Shown: positions 62,394 through 64,000 of the stretch, one piece after another | How the letters are laid out: every line of letters begins with the position of its first letter | How positions within the stretch are numbered: position 1 is the first letter of the stretch | Origin: Haemonchus contortus | Lineage: Eukaryota > Nematoda > Chromadorea > Rhabditida > Trichostrongylidae | NCBI GenBank assembly: GCA_000469685.2 | Contig: LS997562.1 | Location: 23,634,802 to 23,698,801 of the forward strand | Direction: 5' to 3' | Length of the DNA stretch: 64,000 bases | Translations under genes and position numbers: made by a program | Notes under the pieces: model-generated | Told to the model about the DNA's origin: nothing | What the model saw: only the letters and a program-made list of their open reading frames with translations | Database searches by the model: none

Positions 62394-62673
62394 GTAAGCC
62401 ATCTGACGCGCTAGGGATCACTCCCGGCTTGGGACCCGCTCACGTAAACCGTTCCTGCAGGGTCGGGTGAGTCGCAACATCTCGCAAGTCCTTCTTTTGA
62501 ATTTGTGACCGCAAGCGGAATCTTGCATGGACCAGACAAGATATGGTCACATCTAAAACATCTGGACAACCTGGACAACACTGTTCCAGAAAAGCAAGTG
62601 TTCTGGTTGTTGGCGATGTATGAAGTATCTCGTCATTGAATTGTTCGACAGTTGTTTCCGATGTTCATTGCAG

Positions 62674-62921
62674 ATGAAGATGAGGATTCTAACCGACTAA
62701 CCAAAACTGAGTCGGTCAATACAATAACCTCAGAATTCGATATATCCCTTCATTCCATGCCATCCCGTTGGTTCAATGTACAGTACAAGCCGCGGTTATG
62801 GTATGATCCCGAATCCGAGGGTACTGAAAATCACCCTAAGGATGAACTCTCAGCCAGAACATTCAAAATCGCATTTTTTGAAAAACTTCCAGCTTGTCCT
62901 CGTCATAGATTACACCTCCTT
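62674..62921 (+). CDS. internal exon of an unidentified gene (82 codons)
   Basis: A 248-base segment with a good acceptor (TTCATTGCAG) and a plausible donor (CTT/GTAGGT), open throughout in one frame. It starts with an acidic run DEDEDSNRLTKTE and later has RWFNVQYKPRLWYDPESEG and ARTFKIAFFEKLPACP. The mixed composition with several Trp and Tyr and no stops looks like real protein. I do not recognise the family. The start phase (two bases completing a split Asp codon) does not match the nearest upstream candidate exon at 62251-62393, so an exon is missing or that candidate is wrong. Confidence 0.45.
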
Positions 62922-63036
62922 GTAGGTGGAGATGCTAGTCAGACTGACAAGAACCATTCCTCAGTACATTCCCCAGGTTGACTAGACTGAACTATTATCG
63001 GCTAGTAAATTCAGAGTTGAAAAACCTCATCAAGGA

Positions 63037-63272
63037 CTATATCTTCCTGTCTGTACACCTGTGCCGGATCGCCGCGAAGGGCTTGCTCCTTGTCTCGTAA
63101 ATGTAGAGGTTGCCCCATACAGCAGATTCACATTCAAACCGAACGACGAACGGGCATAGAGCAGTAGGAAAGCTCGGCGTTCGGACATAGAAGGTCCTCA
63201 CACGGTTTCCTGCGGCCCCATCACCTTTCACTGTCAACGAAAGACGAACAAAGGACCCGCCAGCCCGAATAC
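63037..63272 (-). CDS. candidate terminal exon of an unidentified minus-strand gene
   Basis: After an acceptor-like TCTAAGTAG the minus frame is open for about 78 codons to a TAG at 63037-63039. It includes GGSFVRLSLTVKGDGAAGNR, then a stretch with FVVRFECESAVWGNLYIYE, an alternating beta-strand-like pattern with paired cysteines. Codon use is balanced and GC-rich relative to the surroundings, which argues for coding. The plus strand also has shorter open frames here. Family unknown; it may be an extracellular domain, but that is only a guess. Confidence 0.4.
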
Positions 63273-64000
63273 CTACTTAGAAAAAATAATAAAAAAGAAC
63301 AACTCTGTATAACATTGTAAACAATACTCAGATTGAAAATGCTTTTATCAGTTTTGTGTCGTTAGTTTTGTCCTGCAGTCACAGCGCTGACACTGAACTC
63401 ACAAAACATATGCTGGGCGTAAAGCTCAACAGAACAACGAGAAATATAAAAAAAGGCAAAACTACCGGGCCACTCGGATGCGGATCAGAGGCGAAAATGA
63501 CATGGAAAGGATGCGTGCGTACGCGTTGCGGACGCCATTTGACGTACAGCAACGTACACGTACGCATACCGTTCAGCCGTTTTACACCCATGGAACGAAA
63601 CATGACTATTTAACCTATGCCTGCAATCGGACAAACTCACAAAACACTTGCACACACGAAACATATATGTATGTACTTATACGTAGAGAAGAAATATAAT
63701 AATAATAATAATAAACGAACATGAACCGTATGATGAGATCCGGTAAACGTGCAAACGCTACAAACAAGGAAGGAGATAGAAGTTATCAACAAAGTAGTGT
63801 ATAACAGGTACAGGATACAGCGGGGGCGTTGTAGATAAGAGTGACGCAAAAATCCGACTTCGTGATGGTTGATAGACAAAGAGATTGGCCGAATTTTTGG
63901 GGGCGCGGTCGAACGCACGCGATAGTTGTGAAACGCTGGGATTTATTCCAAAAACTCTTGTAATCATATTCAGAATCTGGTATTAGAAGCAGTTTTGGGT
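63273..64000. other. no recognisable gene at the right edge
   Basis: AT-rich sequence with an AAT microsatellite. Open frames overlap on both strands (63356-63699), and none is supported by splice signals. Confidence 0.4.
63697..63714. repeat. (AAT)n microsatellite
   Basis: About six tandem AAT triplets just after an AT-rich segment. Confidence 0.85.

Noticed and set aside
1..64000. CRISPR arrays, bacterial operons, insertion sequences or viral genes
   Set aside because: Introns, nematode splice signals and eukaryotic gene families rule out a prokaryotic source. No regularly spaced direct repeats or viral hallmark proteins are seen.

Overview
The window reads as nuclear DNA of a clade V parasitic nematode (strongylid or hookworm-like). 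The evidence is a profilin closely resembling Caenorhabditis PFN-1, a nicotinic acetylcholine receptor (nAChR) subunit split into 13 small exons, U/C-rich TTTCAG-type splice acceptors, possible trans-splice acceptors just upstream of start codons, and a high load of short non-autonomous repeats. The genus is an inference; nothing here fixes it. Three genes are supported from start to stop.

Layout. About 1-48,000 is gene-poor. I found no recognisable family there, only repeats and isolated open frames. The repeats are a palindromic fold-back (342-538), tRNA-derived SINEs (24.4-24.7, 30.7-31.0, 35.1-35.4, 37.5-37.7, 38.7-39.0 and 41.3-41.6 kb) and MITE copies (22.4, 31.8 and 44.6 kb). The right end is gene-rich. 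Profilin lies on the minus strand at 48,086-48,893 (2 exons, 132 residues). Ribosomal protein eL41 lies on the plus strand at 51,467-51,642 (2 exons, 22 residues). An nAChR subunit lies on the minus strand at 51,830-60,067 (13 exons, 549 residues; every exon junction keeps frame). eL41 and the receptor gene converge tail to tail with only 187 bp between stop codons. From 61.9 to 63.3 kb there are coding-looking exons of an unidentified gene or genes.

The repeats explain much of the structure. The 255-258 bp MITE has imperfect 22 bp terminal inverted repeats, and three of five copies are flanked by 9 bp direct repeats, which points to Mutator-like (MULE) mobilisation. Two copies sit in or beside the receptor gene: one in intron 6 and one upstream. 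The SINE carries recognisable Pol III A and B boxes, and one copy appears to be split by a GC-rich fold-back at 60.5-60.7 kb.

The three genes do different jobs (actin monomer binding, ribosome, synaptic or muscle receptor). Nothing suggests an operon. All coordinates of spliced genes come from reading splice signals and protein conservation by eye; no alignment or RNA data were available.
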